Origin: Oleiagrimonas sp. C23AA
Lineage (GTDB): Bacteria > Pseudomonadota > Gammaproteobacteria > Xanthomonadales > Rhodanobacteraceae
Direction of reading: 5' to 3'
DNA: 64,000 bases
Assembly: GCF_011759385.1 (NCBI RefSeq)
Contig: NZ_JAARLY010000001.1
Location: 248,001 to 312,000, forward strand
Shown here piece by piece: positions 52,958 to 59,995 of this stretch (within the stretch, counting starts at the first letter, position 1; the number at the start of each line of letters is the position of its first letter). The notes under the pieces were generated by a model, which had not been told where the DNA came from, did no database searches, and saw only the letters and a list, made by a program, of their open reading frames with translations. Both the position numbers and the translations under genes were made by a program.

Positions 52958-53755
52958 ATGAACGACATCTACCACCTGCATCGCGGCACCGCGCCGCTGT
53001 TGATCAGCCTGCCGCACGACGGCAGCTTCATTCCCGAGGCCATCGCCGGGCGCATGCGCCCGGCGGCGCGGCGCTCGCCCGACACCGACTGGCATGTGGG
53101 CCAGCTGTATGCCTTCGCGCGGGAGCTGGGCGCCAGCATCATCGCGCCGACGCATTCGCGTTATGTGATTGACCTCAACCGCCCGGCCGATGGCCATGCG
53201 CTGTATCCGGGGCGGCAGGAAACCGGGCTTGTGCCCACGATCATGTTCGATGGCGAGCCGATCTATCTGGACGGCAGGGCACCCGATGCCGAGGACATCC
53301 GTCACCGTGTGGCGCACTACTGGCAGCCCTATCACGCCGCACTCGCCGGCGAGCTGACCCGCCTGCGCGCGCTGCATCCGCGCGTGGTGCTGTGGGAAGG
53401 CCATTCCATCCGCAGCCGCGTGCCGATGCTGTTCGACGGCCAGTTGCCGGACCTCAATCTGGGCTTTGCCGATGGCGAGGCCAGCGCCATGGACCTGCGT
53501 CAGGCGCTGCAGGACGTGCTCGATCACCAGCGCGGTTTCAGCCATGTCACCGATGGCCGTTTCAAGGGCGGCTACATCACCCGTCATTTCGGACGCCCGA
53601 GTGATGGGGTGAATGCCGTACAGATGGAAATGGCCCAGCTCAATTACATGGATGAAGAGTGTTTTGAGTATCTTCCCGAACGCGCGCAGAAGGTGCAGCC
53701 ACTGCTGGGCGAGTTGCTGAAAACCTGTCTGAGGGTGATGGCAAGGCCGGCATGA
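52958..53755 (+). CDS. hutG: N-formylglutamate deformylase (HutG-type)
   Basis: 265 residues from ATG 52958 (TAGACT lies eight bases upstream, suggesting a leaderless mRNA; ATG 52952 is an alternative). L-I-S-L-P-H-D-G near 15-22, D-T-D-W-H-V near 41-46, S-R-Y-V-I-D-L-N-R near 66-74 and L-W-E-G-H-S-I near 147-153 are the N-formylglutamate amidohydrolase motifs. It would release glutamate and formate, the last step of one histidine-degradation route. No other hut gene is next to it. Confidence 0.88.
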   Translation: MNDIYHLHRGTAPLLISLPHDGSFIPEAIAGRMRPAARRSPDTDWHVGQLYAFARELGASIIAPTHSRYVIDLNRPADGHALYPGRQETGLVPTIMFDGEPIYLDGRAPDAEDIRHRVAHYWQPYHAALAGELTRLRALHPRVVLWEGHSIRSRVPMLFDGQLPDLNLGFADGEASAMDLRQALQDVLDHQRGFSHVTDGRFKGGYITRHFGRPSDGVNAVQMEMAQLNYMDEECFEYLPERAQKVQPLLGELLKTCLRVMARPA

Positions 53756-53909
53756 CAACAGCTTGAGGATTTGGTTCAACGACGGCGTGAAATTGGCGTG
53801 AATTTCGTTCAGCGCCGGTTGCCGATCAAGGCGCACATTAGCGGCGCCGCGCTACCCGAGACGTCGGGTTCCGACCGGGTCCGCGGCTCAACCTCGAGAG
53901 GTTTCAATC

Positions 53910-54098
53910 ATGCGCAAGATTGCTCTGGCCGCCGCCCTGCTGATCGCGGGCCTGTCCCTGTCCGCCGTCTCCGTGGCCGCTCCGGCCGCCAAGACCGGCA
54001 CCAAGGCGACCACGCATCACGTGGTGAAGAAGCATCATCACACGCACAAGCATCACGCCAAGAAGGCCGTCAAGGCCAAGACCGCGAAGAAGAAGTAA
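53910..54098 (+). CDS. Small secreted His/Lys-rich protein (Asr-like)
   Basis: 62 residues from ATG 53910 with GAGAGG upstream. A textbook signal peptide (M-R-K then a hydrophobic run to V-A-A) leaves a mature segment of about 38 residues made of Lys, His, Ala and Thr (K-K-H-H-H-T-H-K-H-H). Composition resembles acid-shock protein Asr of enterobacteria; homology is not shown. It could buffer acid, bind metals or coat the cell surface in the periplasm. A strong terminator follows 14 bp after the stop. Confidence 0.75.
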   Translation: MRKIALAAALLIAGLSLSAVSVAAPAAKTGTKATTHHVVKKHHHTHKHHAKKAVKAKTAKKK

Positions 54099-54112
54099 TC
54101 GCGTAAGGTGTG

Positions 54113-54149
54113 AAAAAGCCCCGGGTGCCGCGGCGCCCGGGGTTTTTTT
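54113..54149 (+). terminator. Rho-independent terminator after the Asr-like gene
   Basis: AAAAA and GCC lead into a self-complementary 24-base stem, 54119-54142 (CCCCGGG and CCCGGGG arms with inner GCCG/CGGC and one G-U pair), followed by seven T (54143-54149). A textbook terminator. Confidence 0.9.
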
Positions 54150-54166
54150 GTGCCTGATGGCCGGTC

Positions 54167-54172
54167 TATCCT
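54167..54172 (+). promoter_or_regulatory. -10 hexamer for a leaderless epimerase mRNA
   Basis: TATCCT lies six bases before ATG 54179 and 18 bases after the terminator of the previous gene. No Shine-Dalgarno is present. Confidence 0.4.
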
Positions 54173-54178
54173 GCGCTG

Positions 54179-55072
54179 ATGATGAAAAGGAGCGGCATCG
54201 TACTGGTCACCGGTGCGGCCGGCCGGTTAGGCCAGGCGATGCTGATGCATGGTCTGGGTGGCTCCAGGCTGCATGGTGCCGATCTGGAGCCATGTACGGC
54301 CGGGGTAGAGCGTTGCGATATCACCCGTAGCGAAGATGTGGCGGCGGCGCTGGATGGCGTGCAGGCGGTGGTGCATGCGGCGGCGCTGCATGCGCCGCAC
54401 GTGGGCCTGGTCAGTGAGCGGCGTTTCATGCAGGTGAATGTCGATGCCACGCGGCGTCTGTACGAGATGGCGGCCGAGCGTGGCGTGTCGCGCTTTGTCT
54501 TCCTGAGCTCCACGGCCGTTTATGGCGCCGCGGCCACGCCGACCGGGCGTGCCGGCTGGGTGGATGAGTCGCTCGATCCCAAGCCACGCACCATCTATCA
54601 CCGCAGCAAACTGATTGCCGAAGCGTGGCTGCAGGCGCAATGCAGGAGCGGTGGACCTGCCGTGCGTATTCTGCGGGTAGCGCGATGTTTTCCCGAACCG
54701 GCCCATCTGATGGCGGTGTATCGTCTGCACAGGGGCGTGGATGCACGCGACGTGGCGCGCGCCTGTGCCATGTCGCTGGGCGATACGCTGGGTCCATTCC
54801 GGCGCTGGATCATCGCCGCGCCAACGCCGTTGCAGCGCTCGGATGTGCTCGAGCTCCACGCCGACGCGGCCACCGTGTTGGCACGTCGCGCACCGCGCCT
54901 GGTCATCGCCATGCAACGTCGCGGCTGGCCGCTTCCAGTCTCGATCGACCGCGTTTACGACGCCTCTCGGGTAGGGCGCGAGCTGGGCTGGCGCGCGCGT
55001 CATGGTGCCATTTCCGTCCTGCGTGATGCCGATCACTCAAACCCTCGTGTGCTGCCGCCGGTCGCGTGTTGA
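54179..55072 (+). CDS. NAD(P)-dependent epimerase/dehydratase-family (extended SDR) protein
   Basis: 297 residues from ATG 54179 (a second ATG at 54182). The nucleotide motif T-G-A-A-G-R-L-G-Q near 11-19 and the active-site S-S-T-A-V-Y-G and Y-H-R-S-K (YxxxK) near 140 are those of extended SDRs. V-N-V-D-A-T-R-R-L-Y-E and the final W-R-A-R segment match NAD-dependent epimerases. A nucleotide-sugar or steroid-like substrate is possible; nothing nearby points to one. TATCCT sits six bases before the start. Confidence 0.85.
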   Translation: MMKRSGIVLVTGAAGRLGQAMLMHGLGGSRLHGADLEPCTAGVERCDITRSEDVAAALDGVQAVVHAAALHAPHVGLVSERRFMQVNVDATRRLYEMAAERGVSRFVFLSSTAVYGAAATPTGRAGWVDESLDPKPRTIYHRSKLIAEAWLQAQCRSGGPAVRILRVARCFPEPAHLMAVYRLHRGVDARDVARACAMSLGDTLGPFRRWIIAAPTPLQRSDVLELHADAATVLARRAPRLVIAMQRRGWPLPVSIDRVYDASRVGRELGWRARHGAISVLRDADHSNPRVLPPVAC

Positions 55073-55320
55073 CGCCGTTCTGTCATCACGCACCCGATGT
55101 TCTGTCATCGCCGCGACGCATACTCGCCACCGCACCACCCAAGCACATGGAAGGCCGGTTCCGGTGTTGTCCAAACGTTTTCAGCCGGGATCGAAAATGG
55201 CCGCCGAATGCCACCTTCAGATCGCGTCAGCGCGCGGTCAAGAAAGCGACTGGGTCCAAAAAACCACGCTGGACCTGCGTAACGACCACAACACCGCATG
55301 CCTGCCACAGGATGCTCTGC

Positions 55321-57153
55321 ATGAGTCGGTTGCCGTCCAAGCCTATGGCACAGGGGCGTTCCATGCTTGACCGGGCACTGGATCCGGGGGCACTGACCGC
55401 TCATTTCCAACCGGTGATGCGCCTTCAGACCCGGGAGGTGGTGGCTTATGAAGGGCTGATCCGTTCCACACTGGCCGGCGCCACGCTGACGCCGGTCGAT
55501 CTGCTGGATCTGGCGCGTTCGCGTGGTCGTCTGGCCGAGTTCGAGTTGACCGCGGTGCAGTGCATCGCCCACGCCTTTGTTGAACGCGCGTTGCCGGGCC
55601 GGCTGCTGGTCAACCTGAGCGCGCGGGTGATCCTGCGCGATGACCTCTGCGCTGAGGACGTGTTGGAGGCACTGCGTGTACCAGGCCTTGATGCCAGCCG
55701 GGTGACCATTGAGCTGACCGAGCGCGACGTGGTCGAAAATGCCGCCGAGCTGGCCCATCGCCTGGGCTTTCTGCGCGCACGCGGTGTGCGTGTCGCGCTG
55801 GATGATTTCGGCAATGGCCATTCCAACTTCGAGATGTGGAACGAGATTCATCCGGAGGTGGTGAAGATCGACCGCTACCTGATCCACGGCCTCTCGCGCA
55901 GTGCCGAGAAACTGGCCATCGTGCGTGCGCTGTGCAGTGTGGCCGAGACGCTGGGCGCGGACCTGATTGGCGAGGGCGTGGAGGACCCGGATGATCTGCG
56001 CATGCTGGCGGAACTCAAGATTCCTTACGCGCAGGGCTTTTTCATTGGTCGCCCGGCGAAGTTTCCGACCACGCTGACCGATGCCGAGGTGGCGCAGGCA
56101 TTGTTGGCCGACAGCGTACCTGTGCCGCCTCGCCATCGCGGTCCGGTGACGGTGCGGCCACTGAAGGCCGAACACCTTTTGATCCGTGCGCCAGCGGTGA
56201 CCGTGCGCCAGTGCAATCGCGAGGTCGCGGACATTTTCGTCGGCAATCCCAGCCTGCACGCGCTGGCGGTGGTCGACGAGGCGCAGCGTCCGGTCGGGTT
56301 GATCAACCGGCGCTATTTCACCGAGCGCATGGCGCAGCCGTTCGCGCGCGAGCTGTTCGATCGCAAGAGCTGTAGCGCCTTCATGCAGGCGCGACCCTTG
56401 GTGTGTGATGTCGAGCAGTCGCTGCAAAGCATGGAGGCGATCCTGCGCGGTGAGGACCAGCGCTATCTGTCCGATGGCTTCATCGTCACCCGGCAGGGCG
56501 GTTATGAAGGCCTGGGCACGGGGGAATCGCTGGTACGCCGGGTGACCGAACTGCGCATCGAGGCGGCGCGCTACGCCAATCCGCTGACCTTCCTGCCGGG
56601 CAATATTCCGCTGACCCAGCATCTGGCGCGTCTGTTGGCCGCGCGCCGGCCGTTTGCGGTGGCCTATTTCGACCTCGACCACTTCAAGCCCTTCAACGAC
56701 CAGTACGGTTATTTCCGCGGCGACGAGATGATCCGCCTGCTGGCCGAGACCCTTACCGGACAGCACGTGGGGCGCGATTTTGTCGGCCACGTCGGCGGTG
56801 ACGACTTTGTCATGCTGTTTCAGAGCCGCGACTGGCTGGAGCGTTGCCGGGCCATGCGCGAGGCGTTCAACGCGCGTGCGCTGGACCTGTTCGACGAGGC
56901 CGATCGCCAGCGCGGCGGCATCGAGGCCGAGGATCGCCACGGTCGCGGCAGCTTCTTTCCGCTGACCACGGTGTCGGTGGGCGCGGTATGTGTGAGCGAT
57001 GTCTACCCGGACAATCCAGAAGCGGTCGCCAGCATGGCCGCGCAGGCCAAGCGCATTGCCAAGCGGCGTGATGACGGCATCCACATCGTCAGCCTGCGCA
57101 GCGAACTGCACGAGGATGCCGAGCCAAACGGCGCTGACGCGCTGGAAGTCTGA
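55321..57153 (+). CDS. EAL-(CBS-like)-GGDEF domain protein with degenerate motifs
   Basis: 610 residues from ATG 55321 (AGGA nine bases upstream); the frame is open from 55066, but that part is poor in motifs and in ribosome sites, and the 248 bp between genes probably hold the promoter. EAL domain first: E44-G-L replaces EAL, D161-D-F-G is kept, K-I-D and L-I-G-E-G-V-E-D follow. Middle region (about 280-420) has A-V-V-D-E-A-Q-R-P-V-G-L-I-N, as in a CBS-like ligand domain. GGDEF last, as G492-G-D-D-F496. Order is reversed compared with most hybrid proteins. Activities are uncertain because both motifs vary. Confidence 0.88.
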   Translation: MSRLPSKPMAQGRSMLDRALDPGALTAHFQPVMRLQTREVVAYEGLIRSTLAGATLTPVDLLDLARSRGRLAEFELTAVQCIAHAFVERALPGRLLVNLSARVILRDDLCAEDVLEALRVPGLDASRVTIELTERDVVENAAELAHRLGFLRARGVRVALDDFGNGHSNFEMWNEIHPEVVKIDRYLIHGLSRSAEKLAIVRALCSVAETLGADLIGEGVEDPDDLRMLAELKIPYAQGFFIGRPAKFPTTLTDAEVAQALLADSVPVPPRHRGPVTVRPLKAEHLLIRAPAVTVRQCNREVADIFVGNPSLHALAVVDEAQRPVGLINRRYFTERMAQPFARELFDRKSCSAFMQARPLVCDVEQSLQSMEAILRGEDQRYLSDGFIVTRQGGYEGLGTGESLVRRVTELRIEAARYANPLTFLPGNIPLTQHLARLLAARRPFAVAYFDLDHFKPFNDQYGYFRGDEMIRLLAETLTGQHVGRDFVGHVGGDDFVMLFQSRDWLERCRAMREAFNARALDLFDEADRQRGGIEAEDRHGRGSFFPLTTVSVGAVCVSDVYPDNPEAVASMAAQAKRIAKRRDDGIHIVSLRSELHEDAEPNGADALEV

Positions 57154-57158
57154 CTGCG

Positions 57159-58349
57159 CTAGAGTGCCAGCACGCGGCGCGTCTCGGCGGCGATCATGTG
57201 CTCTTCGTCGGTGGCCATCACGCGGACCTGCACGCGTGAGTCGGGCGCGCTGATCAACACCTTGTGCGCTTGATTGGCCGTCTCGTCCAATTGCACGCCA
57301 AAGGCGCCCAGTGCGGCGCAGGTGCGCGCGCGTATCGGCGCGGCGTGCTCGCCGATGCCGGCGGTGAAGACAAGTCCATCCACGCCACCAAGCACCGCGA
57401 CCAGGGCACCGATCTCACGCACCAGTCGGTACACGAAAAGATCCACGGCGCGTTCGGCGGCCGGATCGTGCGAGGCCAGCAACGTGCGCATGTCGGCATC
57501 GATGCCCGACACGCCGAGCAGGCCGCTGCGCTTGTAGAGCAGCTCCTGCACGTCATCGGCCGAGAGGCCTTCGTGCTGTAGCAGATACAGCACCACGCCG
57601 GGGTCGAGCCGTCCGCAGCGCGTGCCCATGACCAGCCCGTCCAGCGCGGTGAAGCCCATGCTGGTGTCCTGGCTGTGTCCATGGCGCATGGCGCAGACGC
57701 TGGCGCCGTTGCCCAGGTGCGCGACGATGACTCGCCCGGCCGCCAGCTCGGGCGCTTGCTGGCGCAGGCGTTCGGCGATGTAGGCATAGGAAAGGCCGTG
57801 GAAACCATAGCGACGCACGCCGTCCTGGTACATCGGGTCGGGCAGCGCGAAGCGCTTGGCGTGCTCGGGCATGGCGTGGTGAAAGGCGGTATCGAAACAG
57901 GCCACCTGCGCCAGTTTCGGGCGATGCGCGGCCACCGCGCGCACCGGCTCCAGGTTGTGCGGCAAGTGCAGCGGCGCCAATGGGACAAGCGCCTGGATAG
58001 CGGCGATCAGCGCCGGCGTCAGGCGTTGTGGGCGATCATGTTCGGGGCCGCCATGCACGATGCGATGCCCCACGCCGACCAGCCGGTCGCCGCCCAGGTG
58101 GCTGTCGCACCAGTCCAGCACGTGGCCGAGCAGGGTGTGAAAGCCGCTGCCGTGGTGGGCCCAGCGCTGCTCGTGCACGCAATGGCCATCGCGGTCGTGA
58201 ACAGTCAGGTGCGGCGCCTGCGTGATCGATTCCAGCTGGCCGCGTGCGTGCAGGTCCAGCGCGTCGTTTGCGCCCAGTCCATACAGGGCGAATTTCAGGC
58301 TGGATGAGCCGGCGTTGAGGGTGAGCAGGGCGCGGGTCATGGGCGTCAT
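57159..58349 (-). CDS. ackA: Acetate kinase
   Basis: 396 residues. L-N12-A-G-S-S-S-L-K-F (phosphate-1 motif), G-H-R-I-V-H-G-G near 93, V-A-C-F-D-T-A-F-H near 144-152, H-L-G-N-G-A-S near 205 and F-T-A-G-I-G-E-H near 326 identify the acetate/propionate kinase family. It makes ATP and acetate from acetyl phosphate and ADP. Its ATG overlaps the stop of the MaoC-phosphotransacylase gene (ATGA), so the two are coupled. It converges with the EAL-GGDEF gene with 5 bp between stops. Its substrate would be supplied by phosphoketolase in the opposite direction. Confidence 0.95.
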   Translation of the reverse strand: MTPMTRALLTLNAGSSSLKFALYGLGANDALDLHARGQLESITQAPHLTVHDRDGHCVHEQRWAHHGSGFHTLLGHVLDWCDSHLGGDRLVGVGHRIVHGGPEHDRPQRLTPALIAAIQALVPLAPLHLPHNLEPVRAVAAHRPKLAQVACFDTAFHHAMPEHAKRFALPDPMYQDGVRRYGFHGLSYAYIAERLRQQAPELAAGRVIVAHLGNGASVCAMRHGHSQDTSMGFTALDGLVMGTRCGRLDPGVVLYLLQHEGLSADDVQELLYKRSGLLGVSGIDADMRTLLASHDPAAERAVDLFVYRLVREIGALVAVLGGVDGLVFTAGIGEHAAPIRARTCAALGAFGVQLDETANQAHKVLISAPDSRVQVRVMATDEEHMIAAETRRVLAL

Positions 58350-59773
58350 GCCGCCTGCGGGGCGCGGTCGGCCCGGTAGGCCAGCATCACGCCGACCGCG
58401 CACGAGGCGATGCGGGTGCGTTCGTTGTCGGCGCGGCTGGTCAGCACGATGGGTACGCGCGCGCCCAGCACGATGCCGGCGGCGTCGGCGCCAGACAGCA
58501 GGATCAGCTGCTTGGCCAGTGAATTGCCGGCCTCCAGGTTGGGCACCAGCAGAATGTCGGCCTGACCGGCGACGGGCGAGATGATGCCCTTGTCGGCGGC
58601 CGCTTCCGGACTGACCGCGTTGTCGAAGGCCAGCGGGCCGTCCAGTACCGCGCCATGGATCTGACCGCGCTCGGCCATCTTGCACAGCGCGGCGGCATCC
58701 AGGGTGGAACTGAGCTGGGGGTTGACCGTTTCCACCGCCGAAAGCAGCGCCACGCGCGGCCAACCGATGCCGATGACATGGGCCAGGTCGATGGCGTTCT
58801 GCACGATGTCACGCTTGGCGGCCAGGTCCGGCGCGATATTGATGGCGGCATCGGTGACCAGCAGCGGGCGCGGGTAGCGCGGCACATCCATCAGGTAGAC
58901 ATGGCTCAAGCGTCGCTCGGTACGCAGCGTGCTGTCGTGCGCCAGCACCGCGTGCAGCAGCTCATCGGTGTGCAGCGCGCCCTTCATCAGCATGGCGGCA
59001 CGGCCCTCGCGGACCAGTTGCACGGCGCGCCGCGCAGAGTCGGGCGCATGCTCGGCATGGATGATCTCGAAGCGGCTGATATCCAGCCCCGCTTCTTTGG
59101 CCGCCTGCTCGATAGCCGGTCTTGGGCCGACCAGAAGGGGGATGATCAGGCCGGCAGCATCGGCATCGACAGCGGCACGCAAGGCATGTTCGTCGCAGGC
59201 ATGGGCAATGGCCGTGGCCACCGCCGGTAGTTCCTCGGCGGCAGCCAAAAGGGCGCGGTAGCGACGATGACGGCTCAGGTGCAGCTCCGGCAGCTCGATG
59301 CGCGGCCGGCGGATTTTCTCGCGGGGAGCGCGTACGCGCGCGGTACCGGTGATCACCGGCAGACCGTGCTGGTTCACGCAGCGGCAGGCCAGGGTCAGGT
59401 CGCCGTGCTTTTCCTCGCGAGCGGTTACCGTCACCGTGGCGGTGATGGTGTCGCCCAGGCCCACCGGGTGCACGAACTTCAGGTCCTGCGAAAGGTAAAT
59501 GGTGCCGGGCCCGGGCAACTGCGTGCCCAGCACGTTGGAAATGAGTCCGGCTTCCAGCATGCCGTGCGCGACGATGTGATGGAATGGATCGTTGCGGGCG
59601 TAGTCGGCATCCAGGTGAGCCGGGTTCACGTCCCCGGAGATCATGGCGAACAGTTCCACGTCGCGCCGGGTAACCGTGCGCGAGACGCTGGCACTGTCGC
59701 CCACGGCGATTTCGTCGAAGGTACGGTTTTCGATATAGGCCGGCGGCTGGGCCGGTGTTGAGACAAGGCTCAT
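58346..59773 (-). CDS. Fused MaoC-like hydratase and phosphate acetyl/butyryltransferase
   Basis: 475 residues from ATG 59773 (AGGA seven bases upstream). The first 150 residues are a MaoC/hot-dog domain (F-A-M-I-S-G-D-V-N-P-A-H near 43-54, hydratase motif, and A-H-G-M-L near 69). The rest is a PTA_PTB domain (L-L-V-G-P-R-P-A, K-G-A-L-H-T-D-E-L, T-D-A-A-I-N-I-A-P, L-V-P-N-L-E-A-G-N). The phosphotransacylase part likely converts acyl phosphate and CoA to acyl-CoA and phosphate. The role of the MaoC domain is unclear. Expression is probably controlled by the dyad at 59862-59875. Confidence 0.9.
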   Translation of the reverse strand: MSLVSTPAQPPAYIENRTFDEIAVGDSASVSRTVTRRDVELFAMISGDVNPAHLDADYARNDPFHHIVAHGMLEAGLISNVLGTQLPGPGTIYLSQDLKFVHPVGLGDTITATVTVTAREEKHGDLTLACRCVNQHGLPVITGTARVRAPREKIRRPRIELPELHLSRHRRYRALLAAAEELPAVATAIAHACDEHALRAAVDADAAGLIIPLLVGPRPAIEQAAKEAGLDISRFEIIHAEHAPDSARRAVQLVREGRAAMLMKGALHTDELLHAVLAHDSTLRTERRLSHVYLMDVPRYPRPLLVTDAAINIAPDLAAKRDIVQNAIDLAHVIGIGWPRVALLSAVETVNPQLSSTLDAAALCKMAERGQIHGAVLDGPLAFDNAVSPEAAADKGIISPVAGQADILLVPNLEAGNSLAKQLILLSGADAAGIVLGARVPIVLTSRADNERTRIASCAVGVMLAYRADRAPQAA

Positions 59774-59861
59774 GGCAGGTCCTGACGGGCGGGGTGGCGC
59801 ATGGCAACAGAGCCGGACTCCGTCGCGGCACAAAGCGTAGGCATCGCGGCATGTGGGCCGC

Positions 59862-59875
59862 TTGATATGGGTCAA
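59862..59875. promoter_or_regulatory. FNR/ANR-type dyad proximal to the ptb-ackA side
   Basis: TTGAT-ATGG-GTCAA, matching the FNR-family pattern TTGAT-N4-ATCAA in nine of ten half-site bases. Centred at 59868.5, it is 41.5 bp upstream of a minus-strand start near 59827, with TACGCT (59839-59834) as a possible -10. That is the class II activator position. Confidence 0.6.
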
Positions 59876-59922
59876 CCGGAGGCGCGGTGACATGTCCTCA
59901 AATGCTGGACGTCTTCACACGA

Positions 59923-59936
59923 TTGACTTGCGTCAA
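59923..59936. promoter_or_regulatory. FNR/ANR-type dyad proximal to the phosphoketolase side
   Basis: TTGAC-TTGC-GTCAA, a perfect 5-bp dyad with N4 spacer; flanking A and T extend it to 16 bp. Centred at 59929.5, 41.5 bp ahead of a start near 59971 with AACAAT (59959-59964) as a possible -10. Position fits class II activation of the phosphoketolase gene. Confidence 0.6.
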
Positions 59937-59995
59937 TACAGGCGCCGGGGTCGCTGCGAACAATGGTCAGCACGCCCTCACTCCAGGAAATGACG

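Noticed and set aside
55066-55320. Upstream extension of the EAL-GGDEF protein by 85 residues
   Set aside because: Overlaps the epimerase stop, lacks a ribosome site, and the added residues look non-coding; treated as promoter region.
55105-57111. 668-codon frame antisense to the EAL-GGDEF gene
   Set aside because: Shadow of the opposite gene, rich in His/Arg/Gln as expected for the complementary frame.
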